The notes: generated by a model not told the origin, from the letters alone. A DNA stretch of 64,000 nt from Pseudomonas entomophila (GCF_029193575.1 NZ_JARGCS010000056.1:248001-312000); one strand, 5' to 3'. Positions 1 through 9,853 are shown, counted from the first letter of the stretch. Program-made: numbers and translations.

Positions 1-2
1 GG

Positions 3-836
3 TCAGAGCTTCATCACCAGCATGCCTGCCAGGACCAGCCCGCAAGCTAGGAGTCTCGGCCCGCCAAAAGGTTCTTTGAGGTAGCGCATGCCCAGCAGCA
101 CCACCAGGATCACGCTCAATTCCCTCAGCGCCGCCGCCTCGGCCACCGAGCCCAGGTGCATGGCGAACAGCACCAGCGCGTAGCTCAGCAGCACGCACAC
201 CCCCACCGCCAGGCCCAGGCGCCATTGGCTGCGCCAGAACAAGGCGAACGGCGCGCGCCGCGCCACACCGGCCAGCAGCGGGAATGGCCAAGCGCTGAGC
301 AAGGTCAGCCACACCAGGTAGTCCCAGGGCTTGCCCCAAAAGCGCACGGCCTGGCCGTCGAACCAGGTGTAGCAACCGATGCACAAGCCGATCAGCGCCA
401 CCACCGGCAGCATCGACCAGGGCAATCGGTCACCGCCGCCCCCCTGCCACAGCAGGCAGGCCATGCCGCAGGGGATCAACAGGATGCCGACGACCTGCTG
501 CGTGCTGAGCTGTTCGCCAGCAAAGGCCAGGGTCAAGCCCAGCACCACCAGCGGTGAGAGCCCGCGCATCAGAGGATAGACCAGCCCCAGGTCGCCGACC
601 CGGTAGGCCTGGATCAGCAGGAAGCGGTAGAGCTGCTCGGCGAAGGCCGAGGCCAGCAGCCAGGGCCAGACCTCAGCGGGCGGGGGTTCTACGAAAGCCA
701 CGGCGAGCACCGCGAAGACCAGCGCGACCACATCCATGCTGGCGATCACCAGCAGGCGCTCACCGCTGAATTTGATGAGGGTGTTCCAGGTCGCGTGCAG
801 CAGGGCGGCGACCAGTACCAGGGAGGTGGCCAGCAC
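3..836 (-). CDS. EamA/DMT-family inner-membrane transporter
   Basis: A 277-residue, strongly hydrophobic protein with about ten predicted membrane helices in two halves, the drug/metabolite transporter pattern (EamA family). The first helix contains HATWNTLIKFSG, typical of the family N-terminus, and a late KEP motif (YLKEPFGG) marks the second repeat. I chose the GTG at 836 because AAGGAA lies 6-7 bases upstream and the first helix then begins at once; an upstream GTG at 881 has only an AGGGGA two bases away. The substrate cannot be read from sequence; metabolite or amino-acid efflux is the usual inference. It is transcribed away from the antiporter gene at 1066. Family is fairly certain, role unknown. 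Confidence 0.8.
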   Translation of the reverse strand: MLATSLVLVAALLHATWNTLIKFSGERLLVIASMDVVALVFAVLAVAFVEPPPAEVWPWLLASAFAEQLYRFLLIQAYRVGDLGLVYPLMRGLSPLVVLGLTLAFAGEQLSTQQVVGILLIPCGMACLLWQGGGGDRLPWSMLPVVALIGLCIGCYTWFDGQAVRFWGKPWDYLVWLTLLSAWPFPLLAGVARRAPFALFWRSQWRLGLAVGVCVLLSYALVLFAMHLGSVAEAAALRELSVILVVLLGMRYLKEPFGGPRLLACGLVLAGMLVMKL

Positions 837-1065
837 GCGCGGGGTTCCTTGTGGTGTGGGCTTGCCAACTATATACGACACGCTCCCCTGTAGCGGGCTT
901 GCGTCGCCCTGAAAACAGGTCGGAGGATCCCGGCGTTTTGCCTCGCCGTTGGAACGTTCTCAAGAATTCCGGTCATAAGGTGTGTCCCGAGTCGCTCCCC
1001 AGGTCATCAAACAACCACCCGAGCCATTCGGGTACGACTTGGAAGCCACTGTCACAGGATTCAGG

Positions 1066-2295
1066 ATGCTTGAATTAGTTGCCGCGTTCATCTGCCTCAC
1101 CACCCTTCTCACCTACGTCAACTACCGCTTCATCGGCCTGCCGCCCGCCATCGGCGTGATGGTCACCGCGTTGCTGTTCTCCCTGCTGCTCCAGGGCCTG
1201 AGCCTGATCGGCTTCCCCGGCCTTGAAGAGCGCGTCGAAGGGCTGATGAACCAGATCGACTTCAACGACCTGCTGATGCACTGGATGCTGTCGTTCCTGC
1301 TGTTCGCCGGCGCCCTGCACGTCAACCTCGGCGACCTGCGCAGCTACCGCTGGCCGATCGGCCTGCTGGCCACCCTCGGCGTGTTGATCGCCACCGTGGT
1401 GATCGGCTACCTGGCGCACTGGGTGTTCGCCCTGTTCGGCTGGCAGGTGCCGCTGATCTACTGCCTGCTGTTCGGTGCGCTGATCTCGCCCACCGACCCG
1501 ATCGCCGTGCTCGGCGCGCTGCGTACCGCCAATGCCCCCAAGCCGCTGAAGACCACCATCGTCGGCGAGTCGCTGTTCAACGACGGCACCGCAGTGGTGG
1601 TATTCACCGTACTGCTGGGCATCATCCAGCTCGGCGAGACGCCGAGCGTTGCCGACACGGCGATCCTGTTCGCCCGCGAAGCCGTCGGTGGGGTGATCTT
1701 CGGCGGACTGATCGGCTATGCCACCTACCGCATGATCAAGAGCATCGAGCAGTACCAGGTCGAGGTGATGCTGACCCTGGCGCTGGTCATCGGCGGTTCG
1801 GCGATGTGCTACGAATTGCACGTCTCGGCACCGATCGCCATGGTGGTGGCTGGGCTGATCATCGGCAACCTGGGGCGTAACCTGGCGATGAACGACATGA
1901 CCCGCCGCTACATGGACGGTTTCTGGGAGTTGATCGACGACATGCTCAACGCCCTGCTGTTCGCGCTGATCGGCCTGGAGCTGTTGCTGCTGCCGTTCAA
2001 CTGGCTGCACCTGGCGGCCGGGGGGGTGCTGGCACTGGCGGTGCTGGCCTCGCGACTGCTGACGGTGGCCCCTGCGATCGTGCTGCTGCGACGCTGGCGC
2101 AGCGTGCCCAAGGGCACCATTCGGGTACTGACCTGGGGCGGCTTGCGGGGCGGTGTTTCGGTAGCGCTGGCGCTGTCGCTGCCGGTGGGGGACGAGCGTG
2201 ACCTACTGCTGTCGATCACCTACATCGTGGTGCTGTCGTCGATCCTGGTGCAGGGGTTGAGCATCGGGCGGGTGGTGCGCGGGGTCAGTCAGTAA
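1066..2295 (+). CDS. Na+/H+ (CPA1/NhaP-type) cation:proton antiporter
   Basis: A 409-residue integral membrane protein with about twelve helices. The ISPTDPIAVLGALR segment and the downstream GESLFNDGTAVVVF motif carry the aspartates of the CPA1 exchanger ion-binding site, so it probably exchanges Na+ (or K+) for H+ across the inner membrane in pH and salt homeostasis. The open frame extends upstream to 982, but the ATG at 1066 has AGGA six bases before it and starts directly into the first helix, so the extension is not counted. No long C-terminal regulatory tail is present. It converges with the thioesterase gene, with a REP pair between them. Confidence 0.88.
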   Translation: MLELVAAFICLTTLLTYVNYRFIGLPPAIGVMVTALLFSLLLQGLSLIGFPGLEERVEGLMNQIDFNDLLMHWMLSFLLFAGALHVNLGDLRSYRWPIGLLATLGVLIATVVIGYLAHWVFALFGWQVPLIYCLLFGALISPTDPIAVLGALRTANAPKPLKTTIVGESLFNDGTAVVVFTVLLGIIQLGETPSVADTAILFAREAVGGVIFGGLIGYATYRMIKSIEQYQVEVMLTLALVIGGSAMCYELHVSAPIAMVVAGLIIGNLGRNLAMNDMTRRYMDGFWELIDDMLNALLFALIGLELLLLPFNWLHLAAGGVLALAVLASRLLTVAPAIVLLRRWRSVPKGTIRVLTWGGLRGGVSVALALSLPVGDERDLLLSITYIVVLSSILVQGLSIGRVVRGVSQ

Positions 2296-2336
2296 CCCCG
2301 GCCTGTCCGCAACGCGATGCCGGCCTAACCACCGTC

Positions 2337-2418
2337 ATCGCGGACGAGCCCGCCCCCACAGGCACCGCGCCGCCGGCACGACGTCCGCAGCCCCAGTGGA
2401 AGCGGGTTCGCCCGCGAC
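2337..2418. repeat. Degenerate REP inverted pair
   Basis: Two inverted arms, ATCGCGGACGAGCCCGCCCC on the left and a complementary arm ending GCGGGTTCGCCCGCGAC on the right, lie between the convergent antiporter and thioesterase genes. They are a diverged form of the REP element found elsewhere in this window. The folded arms could stop transcription from both sides. Confidence 0.6.
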
Positions 2419-2486
2419 AGGGCCAGCACAGGCACAACAAGTACCGTTGCTCCCATAGGGTTTGCCATCGCCGCGGGAAGGCGGCG

Positions 2487-2888
2487 TTACTCGACAGCGG
2501 TATCCGGGAACTGGTCCTGGATGTACTTGATCTCGGTACGCCCATGCGCCGCCGGCTGGCCGTCCTCGCCGAGGTTGACGAAGACCATCTTGTCGACGGT
2601 GAGGATCGCCCTGCGGGTGATCTTGTTGCGCACTTCGCACTTGAGGGTGATCGAGGTACGGCCGAACTCGGTGGCGGTGATGCCCAGTTCGATGATGTCG
2701 CCCTGGCGCGAGGCGCTGACGAAGTTGATCTCGGAGATGTACTTGGTCACCACGCGCTGGTTGCCCAGTTGGACGATGGCGTAGATCGCCGCCTCTTCGT
2801 CGATCCAGCGCAGCAGGCTGCCGCCGAACAGGGTGCCGTTGGGGTTGAGGTCTTCGGGTTTTACCCATTTGCGGGTGTGGAAGTTCAT
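2487..2888 (-). CDS. Hotdog-fold acyl-CoA thioesterase (YciA/BFIT-like)
   Basis: A 133-residue single-domain hotdog protein. The start of the fold, LNPNGTLFGGSLLRWIDEEA, carries the family Asn/Gly-rich loop and the helix with the acidic catalytic residue of acyl-CoA hydrolases of the YciA/cytosolic thioesterase group. It would hydrolyse acyl-CoA to free acid and CoA in the cytoplasm; chain-length preference cannot be judged. The ATG at 2888 is preceded by CAGGAGCAGCG, a good ribosome site, so the longer frame to 2945 is not needed. It is a lone gene diverging from ahcY, whose promoter region starts about 100 bases away. Confidence 0.82.
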   Translation of the reverse strand: MNFHTRKWVKPEDLNPNGTLFGGSLLRWIDEEAAIYAIVQLGNQRVVTKYISEINFVSASRQGDIIELGITATEFGRTSITLKCEVRNKITRRAILTVDKMVFVNLGEDGQPAAHGRTEIKYIQDQFPDTAVE

Positions 2889-2991
2889 CGCTGCTCCTGA
2901 CCTGCGTGACTGATAGGCGGTCATGATGGCAGACCCACCGGTCACGCTCCATGGCCCTTCGACTATCGCCGCGATAAATCGACAGAAAGTC

Positions 2992-3021
2992 TTGGGCGTG
3001 TCACGCGCGCGCGGCTATAAT
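2992..3021 (+). promoter_or_regulatory. Sigma-70 promoter of ahcY
   Basis: A perfect -10 hexamer TATAAT (3016-3021) follows a TTGGGC -35-like hexamer (2992-2997) by 18 bases. Transcription would start near 3028, about 43 bases before the riboswitch core. Confidence 0.7.
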
Positions 3022-3070
3022 CTCGCCGTTTCACATGGCCGCCCTCCGCGACGGCCATCCCGCCACCCGT

Positions 3071-3157
3071 CCGAGGGGCGCTGCAGCAGGCTCGACCTGT
3101 CAGGCTCGGATGGGGCGTTGTCCGCTCCCGCGGACGCTCAACGCACAACGGCGCCCA
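3071..3157 (+). promoter_or_regulatory. S-adenosylhomocysteine (SAH) riboswitch
   Basis: The leader of ahcY contains the conserved SAH-riboswitch core: CCGAGGGGCGCTGCAGC (from 3071), CAGGCTCGG which pairs back to CCGAG, then a variable stem and the late element CAACGGCGCCCA (3146-3157), which pairs with GGGGCG to form the pseudoknot. In known examples SAH binding raises expression of ahcY, metH or metF by exposing the start region. Here it lies between a strong promoter and the ahcY ribosome site 15-25 bases downstream, so control of translation is a likely mechanism. Sequence, spacing and the downstream gene all match the family. Confidence 0.93.
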
Positions 3158-3184
3158 TTCGCACACTACGAATGGAGGCTCTCA

Positions 3185-4594
<1,410 letters not shown>

Positions 4595-4638
4595 GCTGCT
4601 TGCAGCATTCGGCTGTCACTAGTTTTGAACGATGCCCA

Positions 4639-4670
4639 AGCCAGATCGGCCATCACCGATCTGGCTTTTA
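4639..4670 (+). terminator. Rho-independent terminator of ahcY
   Basis: An 11-base-pair perfect stem (AGCCAGATCGG / CCGATCTGGCT) with a six-base loop ends in TTTTA. It lies 45 bases after the ahcY stop, so metF probably needs its own promoter or read-through. Confidence 0.88.
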
Positions 4671-4704
4671 CTTGCAGCTTGAAGCTTGAGGCTTGGAGCT
4701 GAGG
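4671..4704 (+). repeat. CTTGNAG heptad repeat array in the metF leader
   Basis: Four consecutive seven-base units (CTTGCAG, CTTGAAG, CTTGAGG, CTTGGAG) followed by CTGAGGA run directly into the metF ribosome site. The same heptad occurs in four other gaps of this window; this copy has no obvious inverted arm. Confidence 0.75.
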
Positions 4705-4712
4705 AGCCAACG

Positions 4713-5558
4713 ATGTCCCAGGAACGCCGCTACAGTTTCGAGTTCTTCCCCACCAAGACCGACGCCGGCCATGAAAAGCTGATGGCCGTCGCCCGCCAGT
4801 TGGCCACCTACAACCCCGACTTCTTCTCCTGCACCTACGGCGCCGGCGGCTCGACCCGCGACCGCACGCTGAACACCGTGCTGCAGCTGGAAAGCGAGGC
4901 CAAGGTCGCCGCCGCGCCGCACCTGTCGTGCGTCGGTGACACCAAGGCAGAGCTGCGGGCGCTGATCGACCAGTACAAGGCTGCCGGCATCAAGCGCATC
5001 GTCGCCCTGCGTGGCGACCTGCCGTCGGGCATGGGCATGGCAAGCGGCGAGTTGCGCCACGCCAGCGACCTGGTCGAGTTCATCCGCCAGGAAAGCGGTG
5101 ACCACTTCCACCTGGAAGTCGCCGCCTACCCGGAGATGCATCCGCAGGCACGCAACTTCGAGGACGACCTGGCCAACTTCGTGCACAAGGTCAAGGCCGG
5201 TGCGGACAGCGCCATCACCCAGTACTTCTTCAACGCCGACAGCTACTTCTACTTCGTCGAGCGCGTGCAGAAGCTGGGCGTGGATATCCCGGTGGTGCCC
5301 GGCATCATGCCGATCACCAACTACAGCAAACTGGCGCGTTTCTCCGACGCCTGCGGCGCCGAGATCCCACGCTGGATCCGCAAACAGCTGGAAGCCTACG
5401 CCGACGACGCCGCGAGCATCCAGGCCTTCGGCGAGGAGGTGATCTCCCGTATGTGCGACGAGCTGCTGCAAGGCGGCGCACCGGGTCTGCACTTCTATAC
5501 GCTGAACCAAGCCGAACCGAGCCTGGCGATCTGGAACAACCTCAAGCTGCCACGCTGA
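4713..5558 (+). CDS. metF: 5,10-methylenetetrahydrofolate reductase
   Basis: A 281-residue flavoprotein that reduces 5,10-methylene-THF to 5-methyl-THF, the methyl donor for methionine synthase. The TIM-barrel begins YSFEFFPTKTD, with the catalytic glutamate of the family, and includes GAGGSTRD, IVALRGDLP and the substrate segment ITQYFFNADSYFYF, all typical of bacterial MetF. ATG 4713 follows GAGGAG by six bases; the ribosome site is the last part of the heptad array. It lies behind ahcY, so homocysteine production and remethylation are encoded side by side, though a terminator separates them. Confidence 0.97.
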   Translation: MSQERRYSFEFFPTKTDAGHEKLMAVARQLATYNPDFFSCTYGAGGSTRDRTLNTVLQLESEAKVAAAPHLSCVGDTKAELRALIDQYKAAGIKRIVALRGDLPSGMGMASGELRHASDLVEFIRQESGDHFHLEVAAYPEMHPQARNFEDDLANFVHKVKAGADSAITQYFFNADSYFYFVERVQKLGVDIPVVPGIMPITNYSKLARFSDACGAEIPRWIRKQLEAYADDAASIQAFGEEVISRMCDELLQGGAPGLHFYTLNQAEPSLAIWNNLKLPR

Positions 5559-5591
5559 AACAATTCGGTAAAAACTGTTTAAGAAATGATT

Positions 5592-5618
5592 AAGGCTTCA
5601 ATTGTAAATTGAGGCCTT
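5592..5618 (+). terminator. Probable terminator after metF
   Basis: A 12-base stem with one mismatch (AAGGCTTCAATT / AATTGAGGCCTT) and a three-base loop lies 33 bases after metF. The following T-run is poor, so confidence is moderate. Confidence 0.5.
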
Positions 5619-5649
5619 GTTCATTCAGCAATCCACAGGCCTCGCTGCG

Positions 5650-6705
5650 ATGTCCTCGCCCCACACCCCGCAACTCGTCTACCTGGCCTTCGGCCCGGCC
5701 ACGTACCACCAGGAAGCCTGCTTCAGTATCGTCAGCGCCCTGACCCACCTGCCACCCGGTCAGGCCCTGGACATTCAGGTCCACACCGACAACCCCGCGC
5801 CCTACACCGGGCTGCCGGTCAGCGTGCACCACCTCGACGAAGCCACCCGCCAGGCCTGGAACCAGCCCCATGGCTATCACTTTCGCAGCAAGCACGTGCT
5901 ATTGCGCCAAGTGCTCACCCAACACGCCAGGGCGGTGCTGATCGACACCGACACCTTTTTCCGCACCTCGCCCCTGGCGCTGTTCGACCGCGTCGGGCCA
6001 GGCCGGCTGCTGTGCAATGCCTTCGGTGCGCGCTACGGTGAAAACCAGCAGTGCCCGTTGTACAAGAACCTGCTGCCGCTCTTGCAGGCCCGCGGCCTGG
6101 CCGACAGCCAGATGCCGCTGCTCAACTCCGGGGTAATCGGCCTCGACGCCCAGGATGCCGCCACGCTCGACCACTCCATCGCCTTGATGGACGAGCTGCA
6201 CCCATTGGCCCCCGAGGCCTACACGCTCGAAGAGTTCTGCCTGGCGATAGCCGCCTATCGCAGGCTGGAGGTCGCGGCGTGTACCGACGTCATCCATCAC
6301 TACTGGAGCCGCAAGGCGCAATTTCGCGCCAAGATCCAGGCCTGGCTGCGCAAACATGGCGACGACCCGTTGGGCGATGCCGCACGGGCCGACGTCGTCC
6401 TGGTCAACGACCGGTTGCCGCGTCCACCCGCCTTGCAGCGTCTCGGCTACAAAGCCATGAGCCTGACGCTGCCGAGCCACCAGCGCCAGTTCGCCCGCGA
6501 ACTGTTGTACGGCTGCTACGCCTACCCCAACGAGTTCGACCGGGCCTGTGCGCCCGCCTGGTGGGACAAGGCCCTGGAGAACTTCCACGCACGCAGTGGC
6601 CAGTTGAACGCCGAACAGCTGCGTGCCTTCCTGCGCCAGCCAGGCCTGCGCCTGACCCTGGGCACCCGTTGCGATGAAATCGAGGCACACTTGCTGCGGC
6701 GCTGA
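5650..6705 (+). CDS. Unknown protein with glycosyltransferase-like (GT-A, DxD) features
   Basis: A 351-residue protein not assigned to a named family. It opens with a strand (QLVYLAFGPATYHQEACFSI) resembling the nucleotide-sugar-binding start of GT-A folds. It carries VLIDTDTFFR, a DxD-type metal/UDP-sugar motif, and later PLLNSGVIGLD, which resembles the acceptor-loop region of GT8-like enzymes. There is no signal peptide or membrane helix, so it is probably cytosolic. The ATG at 5650 is chosen because the GT strand starts there; the ribosome site is weak (CAGGCC), and a TTG at 5619 lies inside the preceding hairpin. Neighbours give no pathway clue. A sugar or glycan-modifying transferase is inference. 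Confidence 0.55.
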   Translation: MSSPHTPQLVYLAFGPATYHQEACFSIVSALTHLPPGQALDIQVHTDNPAPYTGLPVSVHHLDEATRQAWNQPHGYHFRSKHVLLRQVLTQHARAVLIDTDTFFRTSPLALFDRVGPGRLLCNAFGARYGENQQCPLYKNLLPLLQARGLADSQMPLLNSGVIGLDAQDAATLDHSIALMDELHPLAPEAYTLEEFCLAIAAYRRLEVAACTDVIHHYWSRKAQFRAKIQAWLRKHGDDPLGDAARADVVLVNDRLPRPPALQRLGYKAMSLTLPSHQRQFARELLYGCYAYPNEFDRACAPAWWDKALENFHARSGQLNAEQLRAFLRQPGLRLTLGTRCDEIEAHLLRR

Positions 6706-6768
6706 GCCTCCGGCCAGTGACATCGCGCCCCACTGGCCATCATTCGCCCGACGGCGTACCCTCGCGCC

Positions 6769-7557
6769 ATGCCCGAATTCCCTCGTCGCCTCTGCCTCCT
6801 GCTGCTCGCCTGCCTGAGCCCGCTGGCCCAGGCAGAGCGCTTGCGCCTGGTCAGTGATGACTGGGCCCCCTACCTTTACCAGTTCCATGGCCGACCCGCC
6901 GGCATCGACTACGAAGTCACCACCGAGGTGTTCAAGCGCCTGGGCATCGAGGTGGACTGGGAATTCCTGCCCTGGAAGCGGTGTTTGGCGATGGCCGAGC
7001 AAGGGCTGGCCGACGGGGTGATGGACATCTTCCAGCTCGACTCGCGCAAGCCCTACCTGGCCTACCCGGACGAGCCCATGTCGACGGTGGAGTTCGTGCT
7101 GTTCCAGACCACCATCCGCCGCCACGCCGTGGAGCGTCTGGAAGACCTCGCCGGCCTGACCGTCGGCACCTCGCCCGGCTACGCCTACGGCAGCGGTTTC
7201 AACGACTCGCCGCTGTTCCGCCGCGAGGCGGCCCCCACCCACGAGGCGAATTTCGGCAAGCTGGTGCTGGGCCGTATCGACCTGCTGATCACCGACCGCC
7301 GCGTGGGCCGCTACCTGCGCCAGCATCTGGGGTTGGAAAGCCAAGTCGAGGAGCTGCCACTGGTGATCAGCCGCCAGGCCCAGTACCTGGGCCTGGCGCG
7401 CAAACCAGGTCGCGAACAACTGGCCGCGCAGTTCTCCGAAACCCTGCGACGTTTCAAGCAGGAGCCGGCTTTCGCGGCGATCAGCGCCCGCTACGAGGAT
7501 GGCAACGGCGAATTTCCTGCCGCCGTTGAGCAGCAGGAGCGCGGCACGCCGCAATAG
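6769..7557 (+). CDS. Periplasmic solute-binding protein (amino-acid-type SBP_bac_3)
   Basis: A 262-residue secreted protein. Residues 1-22 form a signal peptide (hydrophobic LLLLACLSPLAQ, cut after AQA), then RLRLVSDDWAPY and the domain features of family-3 solute-binding proteins: GIDYEVTTEVFKRLGIEVDWEFLPWKRCLAMAEQG in pieces, and a second lobe with GLTVGTSPGYAYG. No permease or ATPase gene is next to it, so it may be an orphan receptor or feed a distant transporter; such orphans in pseudomonads often lie near sensory genes. No strong Shine-Dalgarno precedes ATG 6769, and the gap from the upstream gene is 63 bases. The ligand cannot be deduced. Confidence 0.75.
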   Translation: MPEFPRRLCLLLLACLSPLAQAERLRLVSDDWAPYLYQFHGRPAGIDYEVTTEVFKRLGIEVDWEFLPWKRCLAMAEQGLADGVMDIFQLDSRKPYLAYPDEPMSTVEFVLFQTTIRRHAVERLEDLAGLTVGTSPGYAYGSGFNDSPLFRREAAPTHEANFGKLVLGRIDLLITDRRVGRYLRQHLGLESQVEELPLVISRQAQYLGLARKPGREQLAAQFSETLRRFKQEPAFAAISARYEDGNGEFPAAVEQQERGTPQ

Positions 7558-7776
7558 CTCTGTTATACTCGGGCCTTCCCGCCCGGCTCACGCCCGGACG
7601 CTCGGCCTCGCAACCGGCATCTCGACCCGCAGCGACGCACCTCTGGTGCCCGCCTGCAGCCTCCAGGATGCGCAGTGGAAGCCCAGCTGGACCGGACGCG
7701 ATCGCATCCCTCCGATGCCCGTCGCGCCAGGCAGAACACCCCACAGGGCCCAGCCCCCACGAGAACAGGATTGCCC

Positions 7777-9720
7777 ATGTCCTTTGCTTCCCTCGGTCTC
7801 TCCGAGGCTCTTGTCCGCGCTATCGAGGCAGCGGGCTATACCCAGCCGACCCCTGTGCAACAGCGGGCCATTCCCGCCGTGTTGCAAGGCCGTGACCTGA
7901 TGGTTGCCGCCCAGACGGGTACCGGTAAGACCGGCGGCTTCGCCTTGCCAATCCTCGAGCGCCTGTTCCCCGGCGGCCACCCCGACAAGTCCCAGCGCCA
8001 CGGCCCGCGCCAGCCGCGCGTGCTGGTGCTGACCCCGACCCGCGAGCTGGCGGCCCAGGTGCACGACAGCTTCAAGGTCTATGCCCGTGACCTGCACTTC
8101 ATCAGCGCCTGCATCTTCGGCGGCGTCGGCATGAACCCGCAGGTGCAGGCCATGGCCAAGGGCGTCGACGTGCTGGTGGCCTGCCCTGGTCGCCTGCTGG
8201 ACCTCGCCGGCCAAGGCAGCGTCGACCTGTCCAAGGTCGAGATCCTGGTGCTCGACGAAGCCGACCGCATGCTCGACATGGGCTTCATCCACGACGTCAA
8301 GAAAGTCCTCGCGCGCCTGCCGGCCAAGCGCCAGAACCTGCTGTTCTCGGCGACCTTCTCCAAGGACATCACCGACCTCGCCGACAAGCTGTTGCATAAC
8401 CCCGAGCGCATCGAGGTCACGCCGCCGAACACCACCGTCGAGCGTATCGAACAGCGTGTCTACCGCCTGGCCGCCAGCCACAAGCGCGCCTTGCTGGCGC
8501 ACCTGATCACCTTGGGCGCCTGGGAACAGGTGCTGGTGTTCACCCGTACCAAGCACGGCGCCAACCGCCTGGCCGAGTACCTGGAAAAGCACGGCCTGAC
8601 CGCCGCCGCGATCCACGGCAACAAGAGCCAGAACGCCCGCACCAAGGCCCTGGCCGACTTCAAGGCCAACAGCGTGCGCGTCCTGGTCGCCACCGACATC
8701 GCCGCCCGCGGCCTGGACATCGACCAACTGCCCCACGTGGTCAACTTCGAGTTGCCCAACGTCGAGGAAGACTACGTGCACCGTATCGGCCGCACCGGCC
8801 GTGCAGGTCGCTCGGGCGAGGCCATCTCGCTGGTGGCGCCGGACGAAGAGAAGCTGCTCAAGAGCATCGAGCGCGTCACCCGGCAGAAAATCCCCGATGG
8901 CGACCTGATGGGCTTCGACGCCTCGCAAGTCGAAGCCGAGAAGCCGGAGGTGCGTGAGCGCCAGCAGAACAACGGCCGTGACGGTCGCAACCAGCAGCAG
9001 CGCGCCGAAGGCGGTAAGGACGGCGGTGGCCGCAAGGACAAGGGCAAGGACAAAGGCAAGGCCAAGCAGCAGGCGGCCGACAAGCCGGCCGACGGCGAGA
9101 AGGCCGGCGACAAGGCGCAAAAGCCCAAGCAGCAACAGCCGAACAAGCAGCGCGAGCGCAAACCACGCCAGCAGCAGGCCGCGCAAGGCCAGGGCGGCGT
9201 CCCGCAGGCCCCTGCCAACCGTGATCCGGAAGAGTTCCTGGACGACGACGTCGACAACTTCGGCAACCGCGCCGACTACGTCAGCCCGTACCAGAATGCC
9301 AAGGGCCAGGGCCGTAATCGCCGCCCAGGCGCCAACGGCGGCGGTGGCCAGAACCAAGGCCAGCGCAACGGCGCCGGTCAAGGCCAGGGTCGCGGCAACG
9401 GCGGTGGCCAGCGTCAGGGCCAAGGCCAAGGCCAAGGCCAGGGTCAAGGTTCCGGCGAGAAGCGTGCGCGTAACAACGGTGGCGCCAGCAACGGTGGCGG
9501 TCGCCGCGACGGCAATGCCGGCCGTGGTCGCACCAATGGCCGTGACGACAGCGCTCGCCAGGAACCGGCGGTGCGCAACCCGCGTGAAGCGCAGCAGCAG
9601 CCGGTGATCATCCGCAAGGAATCCAAGCTCGACCGTTACCCGACGCCCGAGCAACTGGATGACCTGCCAAGCCGCCCACGCGGCGAGCGCCCGGCCCTGC
9701 TGACCCGCAAGGGTTCGTAA
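7777..9720 (+). CDS. rhlE: DEAD-box ATP-dependent RNA helicase RhlE with long basic tail
   Basis: A 647-residue RNA helicase. The core (about residues 1-380) contains the Q motif near 23-30, Walker A AQTGTGKT (45-52), PTRELAAQ, the Walker B LDEADRMLDMGF near 160-172, the SAT motif (FSATFS) near 190, and HRIGRTGRAGRSG near 335-347. From about residue 385 the protein becomes a 260-residue low-complexity tail rich in Gln, Gly, Arg, Asn and Lys with GQGQ-type repeats, expected to bind RNA and be disordered. RhlE proteins remodel RNA in ribosome assembly and decay and in cold growth. ATG 7777 follows ACAGGA; the open frame from 7675 is extension only. A strong bidirectional terminator follows. Confidence 0.92.
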   Translation: MSFASLGLSEALVRAIEAAGYTQPTPVQQRAIPAVLQGRDLMVAAQTGTGKTGGFALPILERLFPGGHPDKSQRHGPRQPRVLVLTPTRELAAQVHDSFKVYARDLHFISACIFGGVGMNPQVQAMAKGVDVLVACPGRLLDLAGQGSVDLSKVEILVLDEADRMLDMGFIHDVKKVLARLPAKRQNLLFSATFSKDITDLADKLLHNPERIEVTPPNTTVERIEQRVYRLAASHKRALLAHLITLGAWEQVLVFTRTKHGANRLAEYLEKHGLTAAAIHGNKSQNARTKALADFKANSVRVLVATDIAARGLDIDQLPHVVNFELPNVEEDYVHRIGRTGRAGRSGEAISLVAPDEEKLLKSIERVTRQKIPDGDLMGFDASQVEAEKPEVRERQQNNGRDGRNQQQRAEGGKDGGGRKDKGKDKGKAKQQAADKPADGEKAGDKAQKPKQQQPNKQRERKPRQQQAAQGQGGVPQAPANRDPEEFLDDDVDNFGNRADYVSPYQNAKGQGRNRRPGANGGGGQNQGQRNGAGQGQGRGNGGGQRQGQGQGQGQGQGSGEKRARNNGGASNGGGRRDGNAGRGRTNGRDDSARQEPAVRNPREAQQQPVIIRKESKLDRYPTPEQLDDLPSRPRGERPALLTRKGS

Positions 9721-9730
9721 GCCCCGCGCC

Positions 9731-9766
9731 AACGAAAACGCCGCCCAATCGGGCGGCGTTTTCGTT
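9731..9766. terminator. Bidirectional terminator between rhlE and yceI
   Basis: A 16-base-pair stem (AACGAAAACGCCGCCC / GGGCGGCGTTTTCGTT) with a four-base loop is flanked on both strands by T-rich tracts. It can end rhlE on the plus strand and yceI on the minus strand. Confidence 0.92.
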
Positions 9767-9783
9767 GGCATTGCGTGATATTC

Positions 9784-9810
9784 ATCGCGGGGCAAGCACG
9801 CGCCTACAGG
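9784..9810 (+). repeat. Single REP element
   Basis: ATCGCGGGGCAAGCACGCGC followed by CTACAGG is a single unpaired copy of the REP consensus, between the terminator and the 3' end of yceI. Confidence 0.7.
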
Positions 9811-9853
9811 TGCTGCGCTACACCGCCAGCCTTCGCCGGCGGCGCCCCCTGCA

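Noticed and set aside
982..1065. An N-terminal extension of the Na+/H+ antiporter
   Set aside because: The 28 residues before Met at 1066 are polar and unlike the family, while a ribosome site lies just before 1066.
7588..9795. A 735-codon minus-strand frame opposite rhlE with repeated LALALAL segments
   Set aside because: It looks like a membrane protein only because the Gln/Gly-rich rhlE tail reads as Leu/Ala on the other strand; rhlE has a complete helicase core.
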